From Paenibacillus albidus (GTDB lineage: Bacteria; Bacillota; Bacilli; Paenibacillales; Paenibacillaceae): 64,000 bases of DNA. The translations under genes and the position numbers were made by a program. The notes beneath the pieces were generated by a model. It saw only the letters and a program-made list of their open reading frames with translations, was not told the DNA's origin and made no database searches. Shown here piece by piece: positions 26,501-33,823 of the stretch. The first letter of the stretch is position 1, and every line of letters starts with the position of its first letter. The stretch covers positions 62,001 through 126,000 of the forward strand of contig NZ_BMKR01000005.1 in assembly GCF_014644435.1 (NCBI RefSeq), read 5' to 3'.

Positions 26501-26990
26501 GGGCATCACGATCAACAGCTACAGCTTTGGCTATAACACGCTGGGATTCGGCGACCAGGATACCGTCTTTGATGGAATTACGCTGGATCGAACCGGTGGA
26601 GATTTCTGGACCAGCGTTGGAGCCGACGATAAGATTAACGACTATCAAAACTTTGGAGCTATCTGGTTCTACGCAGGCGACCGGGCGTTCAAGAATATCG
26701 TTGTACGTAATGTAGATATCAACAATCCGGTTTACTTTGGACTGATGTTCCAGACTATGTACCCTAACCAAAATCCGATGCAAAACGTCCGGCTGGAGAA
26801 CATCAACGTTAACAATGCACCGCGCTACGGCATCAAGCTGGTCGCAAGTGCAGAGCAGGGACAAGGGCCGGTGCTTGGAGCAGCCAGCTTTACGAACGTA
26901 AAGCTAAACAATTCCGGCATTAAGGCCATCTATGGAGAAGACAAGAGTCCTGGGTTTAATGTAATCAGAGTGTCGGGGAACAACTGGTAA
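23547..26990 (+). CDS. Secreted GH87 alpha-1,3-glucanase (mycodextranase type)
   Basis: A 1,147-residue modular enzyme; ATG follows AAGGAGGCGACACT. Order: signal peptide (1-38); F5/8 type C discoidin domain (about 41-176); Thr-Pro-Ala linker with TPVPTATA repeats (177-224); second discoidin domain (225-360); two CARDB domains (about 364-473 and 476-590); a CBM6/35-like domain opening FTVIEAESA (595-750); and a right-handed beta-helix catalytic domain (757-1147). Asp905 (FADGIN), Asp928 and Asp929 (TGDDA) have exactly the spacing of the three catalytic aspartates described for Paenibacillus glycanilyticus Agl-FH1. It should hydrolyse alpha-1,3-glucan (mutan, fungal wall glucan) outside the cell. 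Apparently monocistronic. Confidence 0.85.
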   Translation: MNSQFGYQRKNPVFIWLLVMIIILSQLTLFPASTSAADGPNLALGNTVTASGQADVYSPNNVKDGNAGTYWESPNNAFPQWIQVDLGISTEINKVVLKLPAGWETRTQTLAVQGSTNGSTFTNIVGSNGYTFDPSSGNTVTINFAETSTRYVRLSFTANTGWPAGQLSEFEIYGPGTTPTPTPTPTATTTPVPTATATPVPTATATPVPTTTATPVPTTPPAGTNVAMGKAISASSVTHTYAAANANDNDVNTYWEGGSNPSTLTLDLGADYNISSVVLKLNPSPDWSTRTQTIQVLGHDQNTTTFSSLSAAKSYTFDPAAGNTVTIPVSAKVKRVQLNITSNSGAPAGQIAEFQVFGTAGTNPDLTVTGASWTPASPVESNALTLSATVKNNGTAESAATSVNFYLNNTLAGSAPVAALAAGASAEVTVNAAPQNAGTYTVSAKVDENNAVTEQNEGNNSFTSPSQLTVAPVSSADLIPSVSWNPGSPAAGSAVSFTVSVKNQGNMASTSSEHAVTVVLKNAAGATLQTLNGSYSGTIETGASVNVSLPGTWTATNGSYTVTATVAADANEVTAKRSNNSTSSILYIGRGANMPFTVIEAESASNTTNGTRLTPNYTLGDFAGEASGRSAVHLDAMGEYVEFTLTSPANAFVLRNAVAENTSGTVTIYANGTNKGKFTVNTKYSYLYATPQTLGRLGYDNSGTKAYWLYEDSQLLLDQVYPAGTKIRIQKDAGDVSWIYLDMIEIENVAPPASNPDPDKYVQVSASKSIEQALNEFRQDPAKKGIFIPAGEWQLSSKIFLYGRATEIIGAGPWHTKLVAPQTQSNTDVGFNISSAANGSVIRDLSAWGNYQYRVDGPGKFIDGNGIQNVTVQNTWVEHFVCLYWGVNSSNNTFKNNRIKNTFADGINMTNGSSNNVIDNNYARATGDDAFALFSAADAGGSYNTGNKYTNLTAVNVRRAAAFAIYGGSNNLFSNLYAADTLTYPGITINSYSFGYNTLGFGDQDTVFDGITLDRTGGDFWTSVGADDKINDYQNFGAIWFYAGDRAFKNIVVRNVDINNPVYFGLMFQTMYPNQNPMQNVRLENINVNNAPRYGIKLVASAEQGQGPVLGAASFTNVKLNNSGIKAIYGEDKSPGFNVIRVSGNNW
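24085..24205 (+). repeat. 24-bp coding tandem repeats (Thr-Pro linker)
   Basis: The linker is encoded by imperfect 24-bp units of the type ACACCGGTGCCGACCGCGAC, giving TPVPTATA/TPVPTTTA, preceded by CCGACG trinucleotide-pair repeats. Such arrays change copy number easily and would lengthen or shorten the linker in frame. Confidence 0.8.
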
Positions 26991-27499
26991 TCGGCATCAC
27001 AGGGATTTATCCCTAGAACTTGATAAGTCCTCATAGCCCATAAACAAAAGCAGCTGCTCAGGGGAATGATCCCTGGGCGGCCGCTTTGATGTTTATCTAA
27101 ATCATATAAATGTTTAAATCAGCCTTATTTTAAAAAGCTGATCATCAACTTCATCTAATTACCTATAGGCAAATTAACCACTGTAAGCGTCCCTTCCGAA
27201 TCGCAGAATACATGGATACCATATTGATTTAGGCAATCCATACCAGCTTCAACAGCGATCAAATTTGTGAGTATAGACTACTATGAAAATCAATATTATA
27301 TTTGTTCTTCGGTGAATAAAAATAAATTTTCTGTTCTTATTGTTAAAGAATACTTCTAGTGAATTAAGGAATTAGATAGCATTTCCTCGGGGTTTGTTGA
27401 GTAATTATCCGTAACATATAACGGCCGTTTCATATTCCACATTTCGTCAAATTTAAAAAATGCCTGAGGCAAAATCTGTACTATGCCTGCGAAAAGATG
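26991..27499. other. Spacer with terminator and a coding scrap
   Basis: Contains the GH87 terminator (27047-27087). On the minus strand, 27155-27270 reads LIAVEAGMDCLNQYGIHVFCDSEGTLTVVNLPIGN then TAG, without initiator or ribosome binding site, apparently a protein tail left by deletion. The rest is AT-rich with no gene. Confidence 0.45.
27047..27087 (+). terminator. Terminator after GH87 gene
   Basis: AAAGCAGCTGCTCAGGG and CCCTGGGCGGCCGCTTT form a 17-bp stem with one mismatch and two G-U pairs around a GAATGAT loop. Confidence 0.7.
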
Positions 27500-28645
27500 T
27501 CATTTGTTGCTGGTCTTCTTGATCAAGTCCACGCCATCGTATGCCAGACTTTCCACACTTGCAGCCTTCTGCAGTATGTAATGATCAAAAAAGTTCTTCG
27601 TATAGTCTGTAACAAGATTTCGCATCTCCATAGCATCCCGTTCGCCTCTGAGTTCCTCATTAACACTGGTAAACACGATGTCGCAGTAATCTAAATGCGC
27701 AACACGATCAACAGAGAAATAATAGGTTTCCATGCTATTGTTAGCGCCAATTATCGCATTCATGTTATAGTTAGGTTCACAAAACAGTAGCAAGAAGGGT
27801 TTCTTAAGGTCGCTGTCGAGAAGGCCGAACGCACCGCTATCCAAGCCAATCCCGCAGGCGAACCGGTCGTCGTCCCGGCAAACACTCGCCGCCGTAGGCC
27901 CTCCATAAGAATGTCCGACTATGCCCATGCCGATGTCAAGCAACAATCTGCCCTTAAAGATGGAATTCAGCTCTCCAGAGTCCAGTTTGTAAAGATAATC
28001 GGCTACATACCTTACATCTTCTGCCTGTAATTCACTATACTCTGTTAACTTGGCAAGTATCGGCAGTGTAAGCACGTTATGGCACATCTCAATGGCAGTT
28101 TCATCGTCAGGCCGCATCTCCATCTTACCAGCCAACGCCCGCATCTCCGGATCTTCAGAAAACGCTATAATGACATCCGAAAAATCCTTTGATACATTAA
28201 ACAGGCGCCCATCTTTACGCTTATACATCGTGCTATTCTGATGGCCGATGCTTACCACAACATATCCCATGCTTGCCAAGTCTGTACAGATCACTGTACC
28301 CCATTCTGGAGAACCGCCCCCGCCGCAAACATAGAATAACACCGGGTAGCGCTTTTCCTTCCCGGAGAGAGCAAGGTCGTCGTAACACTGGGTCTTGATA
28401 TCTATAGAGAAAAAATCCTTCCCTTTAAGATACTCAGTGACAAGTGGCTGCTCATTAAACATTTCGTAGACTTCAGGAAACATGTACGTTGATGTAGTCT
28501 TACCTTCGCTACTGTCGGACGGATAGTACACAAACGCTGTCAGTTCTCTTTTTGAGTGATCTGATGCCGTGTACTCAAAATCCATCTGGGTTCGACCGAC
28601 AGTATAGCCGCCAATTGGTTCTGGAAATGCGTCATAAGTTTTCAT
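27500..28645 (-). CDS. Alpha/beta hydrolase, PAF-acetylhydrolase-like
   Basis: A 381-residue cytoplasmic protein whose opening (EPIGGYTVGRTQMDFEYTASD, then AFVYYPSD) and nucleophile elbow GHSYGG resemble the platelet-activating-factor acetylhydrolase-like branch of the alpha/beta hydrolases. PVLFYVCGGGGSPEWGTVICTDLASMGYVVVSIGHQNST includes the oxyanion-hole region and the His following beta4. A catalytic Asp is likely in GIGLDSGAFG and His in RVAHLDYCD. It is the second gene of a TetR-hydrolase unit on the minus strand, 112 bp downstream of the regulator, suggesting that an ester compound may be both inducer and substrate (inference). The ATG follows AGGGGGAACAAG. Confidence 0.8.
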   Translation of the reverse strand: MKTYDAFPEPIGGYTVGRTQMDFEYTASDHSKRELTAFVYYPSDSSEGKTTSTYMFPEVYEMFNEQPLVTEYLKGKDFFSIDIKTQCYDDLALSGKEKRYPVLFYVCGGGGSPEWGTVICTDLASMGYVVVSIGHQNSTMYKRKDGRLFNVSKDFSDVIIAFSEDPEMRALAGKMEMRPDDETAIEMCHNVLTLPILAKLTEYSELQAEDVRYVADYLYKLDSGELNSIFKGRLLLDIGMGIVGHSYGGPTAASVCRDDDRFACGIGLDSGAFGLLDSDLKKPFLLLFCEPNYNMNAIIGANNSMETYYFSVDRVAHLDYCDIVFTSVNEELRGERDAMEMRNLVTDYTKNFFDHYILQKAASVESLAYDGVDLIKKTSNK

Positions 28646-28757
28646 TTTCTTGTTCCCCCTTAATTAATAAAAGTGGCGAATGTGAAATACATACATTGTG
28701 CTATGAGCGCTTTTCAAAACTGTGAAACTATTACATCCTATCTTCAGTGAATCATAT

Positions 28758-29417
28758 CTACTCCTTGGCTTTCTTGAGATCGCTAACAATTTCAGAATAT
28801 TTATGATCTTCAAGCAGCCCATGACCCATAAAGTCAGCAAAGTACTTGCTAATCTTATGTTGCAGCTTAGAGTCCTTAATATCGAATTCCCTAAAAAACA
28901 GGACTAAATTAAACTGCATTGACTCAAACATAAAAGAAATCAGGTCGTCGTCAATATCTGGTCGGAGATATCCATCAACCCTCATTCGGCGTAAAATGTC
29001 CTTGATCAAGGGGAATGACTCGCCCTTTAGCACATTCAGATATATTTTAAGCAGAATGTTCTCAGGAATGTATAAAAGTGTTTCAGTGAGTTTGATTTCC
29101 AACTCATTCAGTGGCTCGGTCACAATGCCATTAACGTTACCAAATAAGCCAGTAAGGAAAAACTGGAAAAGGGAATCTTCATTACTGTTATTAAAATACG
29201 CAGCTCTTTTCTGGGTCACATTACGTATTAAGAGACAATAAAGGTCATCTTTGTCTTCAAAATACCGATAAAATGTTCCGGGGTGCATGGACAAACTATC
29301 CAAAACCATCTTCATAGTTATATCCTCGTAAAGATTATCAACAAAAAGATGCATAGCGCTATTAGATATTTCCTCGCGCCTTGCTTCATCTAAACGAAAG
29401 AAAGTATTTTTTGGCAT
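28758..29417 (-). CDS. TetR/AcrR-family transcriptional regulator
   Basis: The 219-residue protein begins with a TetR DNA-binding domain: RREEISNSAMHLFVDNLYEDITMKMVLDSLSMHPGTFYRYFEDKDDLYCLLI, containing the conserved G-T-F/L-Y-R/H-Y-F segment of the recognition helix. The remaining about 150 residues are the variable helical ligand-binding domain. A palindrome overlapping its probable promoter (29437-29456) suggests autorepression. It is followed co-directionally by the PAF-AH-like hydrolase, the probable regulated partner. ATG 29417 is preceded by AAGGAGTAATCT on the minus strand. The effector is unknown. Confidence 0.85.
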   Translation of the reverse strand: MPKNTFFRLDEARREEISNSAMHLFVDNLYEDITMKMVLDSLSMHPGTFYRYFEDKDDLYCLLIRNVTQKRAAYFNNSNEDSLFQFFLTGLFGNVNGIVTEPLNELEIKLTETLLYIPENILLKIYLNVLKGESFPLIKDILRRMRVDGYLRPDIDDDLISFMFESMQFNLVLFFREFDIKDSKLQHKISKYFADFMGHGLLEDHKYSEIVSDLKKAKE

Positions 29418-29436
29418 AGATTACTCCTTAATGTGA

Positions 29437-29456
29437 AGTGTGAACTGATTCACACT
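29437..29456. promoter_or_regulatory. Palindromic operator for the TetR regulator
   Basis: AGTGTGAA (29437-29444) and TTCACACT (29449-29456) are perfect inverted arms around CTGA, 20 bp upstream of the tetR start. Another TTCACAT half-site lies at about 29470. Confidence 0.65.
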
Positions 29457-29534
29457 ATATCGATAATTCATTCACATGTCAAGTAGTATTGAAATATTAA
29501 TAAACGACTTACAATTACTTCCATACACAGAAAA

Positions 29535-30076
29535 ACCATCTCTTTCTGTTTAAAGAAGAATTTAAAAGTTCCTAGCTATTATCAAGTTTCTTCTATTATA
29601 AAAGCTATACCTTCCTCTCTAACCACACTAGCTCATGAAGGAGAACATTCATTTCAAAATAAGTATGATCTGGTATATAGAACAGAAGCAAGTAAATCTA
29701 ATGAAATCTGGCAAGCCGATCATACATTATTAGATATAGAAGTTCTGAATGAAAACAATGAAGTGATTCGTCCATGGCTAACGATCATTCTAGATGATTA
29801 TAGTCGTGCTATTGCTGGTTATTACCTTTCCTCTCATGCACCGTCAGCGATACAAACCTCATTATCTCTCCATCAAGCAATTTGGAATAAAAATAGGTCA
29901 GATTGGCAAGTCTGCGGTATACCTGAAAAATTTTATACAGACCATGGTAGTGATTTTACATCTAATTATTTAGAACAAGTCGCTGTGGATTTAAAAATAC
30001 ATTTAATTTTTTCTTCTGTAGGTGTTCCTAGAGGGAGAGGTAAAATTGAATTATTAACGAAAATGATTGGTCTGTG
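29535..30076 (+). pseudogene. DDE (rve/Mu-type) transposase remnant
   Basis: The frame reads VPSYYQVSSIIKAIPSSLTT, then SNEIWQADHTLLDIEVLNEN, then RPWLTIILDDYSRAIAGYYL and YTDHGSDFTSNYLEQVA, then GVPRGRGKIELLTKMIGL and a stop. The first two catalytic aspartates (QADH and TDHGSDF) and the glutamate of GRGKIE are visible, typical of integrase-core transposases of the Mu/IS481-like type. The N-terminal helix-turn-helix domains are absent and the sequence after GKIE departs from the expected continuation, so the gene is truncated at both ends. The only initiators (GTG 29763) are internal. Very AT-rich. No terminal repeats found. Confidence 0.7.
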
Positions 30077-30166
30077 ATCTAAACGGTCATAGACCTATTT
30101 TTTTAGATAGTGCAAAGTAAAATTAAATTGTATTGGAATTATCCAAGGCTGTACTTACTTAATATC

Positions 30167-30221
30167 TTATAAGAAATTCTTGAAATTACAGAAATTTATC
30201 CGGGTAGGGGGATGCTATTAT
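30167..30221 (+). promoter_or_regulatory. Activator-type promoter of sugar ABC operon (copy 1 of shared element)
   Basis: Three direct repeats GAAATT start at 30173, 30182 and 30191 (9-bp period), followed by an extended -10 region GATGCTATTATA (TATTAT at 30216-30221). No TTGACA-like -35 exists at the right place, implying dependence on an activator, plausibly the YesN-type regulator of this locus. An almost identical element occurs at 40826-40880. Confidence 0.7.
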
Positions 30222-30250
30222 ACAAATATAAATAAAGACGAGGTGATGAT

Positions 30251-31198
30251 ATGCAAGCGAAATTGGCAGCGGACGCCATTCCCCTCTCCAAAAAGCGGAA
30301 TTCATGGATAAGAACGATAAAAAAGTATAAAGTGATGTATGCTCTCTTGTTCCCGGCATTAGTTTATTTTGCCGTATTCAAATACATTCCTATGGCGGGA
30401 ATCATTATTGCTTTTAAAAACTATAACCTGGCTTTGGGACTATGGGATAGCCCATGGGTAGGATTTAAAAATTTTACAGATTTTATGAACGGCGTTTATT
30501 TCTGGGACATCATGAGAAATACGATTATCATATCGCTGTATAAGCTATTGTTCGGTTTCTCAGCTCCTATCGTACTTGCTTTGCTGCTCAATGAAGTTTA
30601 TACCCAATGGTTTAAGAAAATCGTACAAACGATCACTTATTTGCCCCATTTTCTGTCATGGGTCATTGTTTATGGAATGATGGTGGCATTATTAGCCCCA
30701 GGAGATGGTCTTTTTAATATGATTTTGAAGGAATTTGGTGTTGAACCCATCTCCTTTCTAACGGAACCTGCCTGGGGCAGACTGCTGATCATCTTATCAG
30801 AAATATGGAAGGATATTGGATGGGGAGCTATATTGTACCTTGCAGCATTAGCAGGAATTGATCCGAGTTTATATGAAGCGGCTCGGATTGATGGCGCTTC
30901 CAAGTGGAGACAGCTATGGCATGTAACACTTCCCGGCATTCGAGGAGTCATGATTCTGATGCTGATCCTTAAATTAAGCCATATTCTGGATGCAGGTTTT
31001 GACCAAATATTCATGTTTGCCAACAGCTTTAATCAGGAGAAGATCGACATTATCGACACATGGGTATACCGTGAAGGGCTCGAGCGACTTAAGATTGGCT
31101 TAGCTACTGCTGTGGGATTGTTTAAAGCGGTCATCGGATTTGTTTTAGTTTTGGCAGCGAATAAGCTCGCCAAAAAATTCGATGGGCAAATTTGGTGA
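30251..31198 (+). CDS. Carbohydrate ABC transporter permease (LplB family)
   Basis: A 315-residue integral membrane protein with a basic N-terminal tail and six predicted helices, starting at ATG 30251 after GACGAGGTGATGAT. It carries the binding-protein-dependent transport signature (EAA loop) YEAARIDGASKWRQLWHVTLPGI near residues 217-237, which contacts the ATPase. The FPALVYFAVFKYIPMAGIIIAFKNY opening and VGFKNFTDF are diagnostic of LplB/YtcP-partner permeases that import oligosaccharides, often uronate-containing. It is the first gene of the locus behind an activator-type promoter. No ATPase gene is encoded nearby; these systems usually share a common MsmX-type ATPase. Confidence 0.9.
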   Translation: MQAKLAADAIPLSKKRNSWIRTIKKYKVMYALLFPALVYFAVFKYIPMAGIIIAFKNYNLALGLWDSPWVGFKNFTDFMNGVYFWDIMRNTIIISLYKLLFGFSAPIVLALLLNEVYTQWFKKIVQTITYLPHFLSWVIVYGMMVALLAPGDGLFNMILKEFGVEPISFLTEPAWGRLLIILSEIWKDIGWGAILYLAALAGIDPSLYEAARIDGASKWRQLWHVTLPGIRGVMILMLILKLSHILDAGFDQIFMFANSFNQEKIDIIDTWVYREGLERLKIGLATAVGLFKAVIGFVLVLAANKLAKKFDGQIW

Positions 31199-31211
31199 GG
31201 TGGTTATCAAA

Positions 31212-32081
31212 ATGATCAATTTGACAATCGGGGAAAAAGTCTGGCAAGCAGTCGTTTATTTTATTCTTATTTTACTATCCCTAATTTGCTTACTACCCTT
31301 TCTATATGTGGTTGCTGTTTCAGTGACGCCAGAATCGGAAGTGTTAAGAAGAGGAATTGTTATTATACCAGAAACCTTTACCTTTCTAGCCTATAAAGAA
31401 GTATTCATTTCTCATGGTATCGGGCAGGCGTATAAAATTACATTGTTTCGAACGATTGTAGGCACTTTGCTTAATGTGTTTTTTACGGTAATAGCGGCTT
31501 ATCCGTTATCCAAAAAATATTTGCCGGGGCGAAGCTCATTTTTACTATTCATTGTCTTTACCATGATGTTTGGGGGAGGATTAATTCCGACTTATTTATT
31601 AATCCGCTCTCTGGGATTGCTAAACAGTCCATGGGTATTGATTATTCCAACTCTCATTAGTGCATTTAATCTGGTAATCATTAAAGGTTTTTTCGAGCAA
31701 TTGCCTGCTGAAATCGAGGAATCAGCGAGGGTAGACGGTGCAAGTGAGCTTCAGTCGTTATGGCGGATCATTTTACCTTTGTCCTTGCCCGTCCTTTCCA
31801 CAATTTCCTTATTTTACGCAGTTGGGCATTGGAACAGTTACTTCGATGCTATTGTTTATATCAATGATTCCAACTTAATGCCGCTTCAAGTTATCTTGCG
31901 CAACATCCTGCTTAACGTCGCAACACAAAGTGCTGATTCGCTTGCCAATTCCGGAGCTGTTAGTACGTTCGCTGTACAAATGGCTGCAGTTGTCGTGACT
32001 ACGGTTCCGATTTTAATCGTTTACCCATTTATGCAAAAACATTTTACCAAAGGTGTGCTCTTGGGATCGGTTAAAGGTTAA
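31212..32081 (+). CDS. Carbohydrate ABC transporter permease (LplC/YtcP family)
   Basis: The frame is open from ATG 31182, overlapping the previous gene, but the GGTGAGGTGG just before 31204 fits ATG 31212 (MINLTIGEKVWQAVVYF) better, giving 289 residues. It has six membrane helices, the opening ILLSLICLLPFLYVVAVSVTPESEVLRRG typical for LplC/YtcP, and the EAA loop EIEESARVDGASELQSLWRIILPLSLP. It pairs with the LplB-type permease upstream to form the translocation pore for an oligosaccharide. The binding-protein gene follows after 65 bp, in the same operon. Confidence 0.9.
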   Translation: MINLTIGEKVWQAVVYFILILLSLICLLPFLYVVAVSVTPESEVLRRGIVIIPETFTFLAYKEVFISHGIGQAYKITLFRTIVGTLLNVFFTVIAAYPLSKKYLPGRSSFLLFIVFTMMFGGGLIPTYLLIRSLGLLNSPWVLIIPTLISAFNLVIIKGFFEQLPAEIEESARVDGASELQSLWRIILPLSLPVLSTISLFYAVGHWNSYFDAIVYINDSNLMPLQVILRNILLNVATQSADSLANSGAVSTFAVQMAAVVVTTVPILIVYPFMQKHFTKGVLLGSVKG

Positions 32082-32146
32082 AAGATATTCCAACCTGAGT
32101 TGTTACGGGGAAACCGTGATAATATAGAAGCAAAGGAGAGGTCATT

Positions 32147-33733
32147 ATGCAACGTAAAGCGATTCCATTTGCTATTCTGACAGCAATGGTCGGTGTGGGA
32201 ACGGTATTGTCAGGATGTGGGGAACAAAAAGAAGTTACATCGACAGCTTCGAGTAATTCACAAGGCCAGTCTAGTCCCTTTGAAACCAAATTGAAAATTT
32301 CGATGTTTAACCAAGGCACTTTCAATGCTGCTGCTCCGATTCCTCCCCGTGAAGAAGATATCCAACGCCAAATGTTGGAGAAAGCAGTAAATATCGACTT
32401 GGAAATGATGATTCCTCAATCAGGGCAAGCAACGACTAAATTAAATACGCTCATTGCTGGCGGAGATATTCCAGATTTGATCTTCTTGAAGAGCCGGGCT
32501 GATCTCGCGCAATATTATGACCAAGGCGTTCTTGCGGATTTGACACCGTATCTTGATCAATTTCCTGAATTGCAGAAACGTTTCAGCAGCGACTCCTGGG
32601 AGGCGGTGTCCTATCAGGGACAAACCATTGGGGTTCCAGGTTATGATAATGTAAACGGTATCAGTCGAAGCTTCTTCATCCGTAACGATTGGCTGAAAAA
32701 GCTGAATATGGAAGTGCCAACGACACCTGACGAGCTCTTTGAAGTTATGAAAGCCTTTACAGAGAAAGACCCGGACGGTAACGGCAAAAACGATACGTAC
32801 GGATTCATAGGCGGTATGAATAAAGAAGGCAATCTGCAAACCTACGGCTTCGATAGTCTGATGTGGATGTTTGGTGTCAATCCTCCCTCAGCCATTGATG
32901 TGAAGGACAATGAACCGGTGTTCCTGTTTACCGACCCCAAAATGAAAGAAGCGCTCGCTTATATCAATAAAATGATGGAAGCCAAGGTTGTAGATCCGGA
33001 CTGGGTAACGATGAATACGCCCGATTTGTTGGACCAAAAGTTATTTAAGGGTAAAGTCGGCTTCATGATAAGAGACGCCCGCAGGCTGGAACCCGATTAT
33101 CAGCAGAAAATGAAAGAAATCAGTGGAGAGGTGCCGGAATGGATTGTTATTCCTCCAATGACAGGTCCTTATGGTGATCAGATTGTAGAGAGAAAATCGT
33201 TCCAAGGCAATTCATGGGCCATATCCAAAAAAGCGGATAAGGACAAAATCATTCGGATCTTGTCCATGCTGAATTATTTCTTTACGGACAAAGAAGCCTA
33301 TCCGAATTTTGCATACGGCATTAAAGGGATTCATTGGGATTTGGTGGACGGCAAGATCAAAAATAAAACCTCCGAATTATCGAAGGACATGAAAGAAAAG
33401 TACCTATGGGTCGATCATTATAGAATGCCGCGTCGTGGTGATGATGCTGAGTACTTCAGCTTCCAGAATCCTAAGACGGCAGAAGCTTTTGAGAACAATC
33501 AGAAATACGTGGCGGCTACTTTGCCCGGGAATTTATTGACTGAAGACCCGAACGATTCATTAGCAGCTGACCGCCAGCGTTACATCAATGAAAGCTTGGT
33601 CAAATTTATGACTGGCAAAGAACCTCTTTCGAACTGGGACAATTTCCTCGATACATTGGAGACCAAGTTTGACATGCAGAGATATAAGGAGTCCGTAATC
33701 AAACAATTTAAAGAAGCAGGCTTAATCAAGTAA
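32147..33733 (+). CDS. Extracellular sugar-binding lipoprotein (LplA family)
   Basis: The 528-residue product has a lipoprotein signal peptide with lipobox LSGC (Cys24), followed by a Ser/Thr-rich linker and a family 1-type solute-binding domain of the large LplA class (usual length about 500-550). Motifs include DIPDLIFLKSRADLAQYYDQGVLADLTPYLDQFPEL and RNDWLKKLNMEVPTTPDELFEVMKAFTEKDPDGNGKNDTYG, where DPDGNGKND is the calcium-loop-like signature common in this class. It captures the oligosaccharide for the two permeases upstream. ATG follows AAAGGAGAGGTCATT. A stem-loop after the gene (33742-33772) probably reduces read-through into the kinase gene. Confidence 0.92.
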   Translation: MQRKAIPFAILTAMVGVGTVLSGCGEQKEVTSTASSNSQGQSSPFETKLKISMFNQGTFNAAAPIPPREEDIQRQMLEKAVNIDLEMMIPQSGQATTKLNTLIAGGDIPDLIFLKSRADLAQYYDQGVLADLTPYLDQFPELQKRFSSDSWEAVSYQGQTIGVPGYDNVNGISRSFFIRNDWLKKLNMEVPTTPDELFEVMKAFTEKDPDGNGKNDTYGFIGGMNKEGNLQTYGFDSLMWMFGVNPPSAIDVKDNEPVFLFTDPKMKEALAYINKMMEAKVVDPDWVTMNTPDLLDQKLFKGKVGFMIRDARRLEPDYQQKMKEISGEVPEWIVIPPMTGPYGDQIVERKSFQGNSWAISKKADKDKIIRILSMLNYFFTDKEAYPNFAYGIKGIHWDLVDGKIKNKTSELSKDMKEKYLWVDHYRMPRRGDDAEYFSFQNPKTAEAFENNQKYVAATLPGNLLTEDPNDSLAADRQRYINESLVKFMTGKEPLSNWDNFLDTLETKFDMQRYKESVIKQFKEAGLIK

Positions 33734-33741
33734 ATTAAACG

Positions 33742-33775
33742 AAGAGAGCGGCTATAATTAGCCCCTCTCTTTATT
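33742..33775 (+). terminator. Intra-operon attenuating terminator
   Basis: AAGAGAGCGGCTA (33742-33754) and TAGCCCCTCTCTT (33759-33772) pair with one mismatch around TAAT. Placed between the abundant binding-protein gene and the regulatory genes, it likely lowers expression of the latter. Confidence 0.7.
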
Positions 33776-33823
33776 GTCATATGCTATTATTTGTTCAATA
33801 CAGATTTAGAAGGAAGATGATCG

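Noticed and set aside
25998..26864. 288-aa minus-strand frame inside the GH87 gene
   Set aside because: It is antisense to the beta-helix catalytic domain, has no ribosome binding site or recognisable protein, and reflects the Asn/Asp-rich codon pattern of the sense strand.
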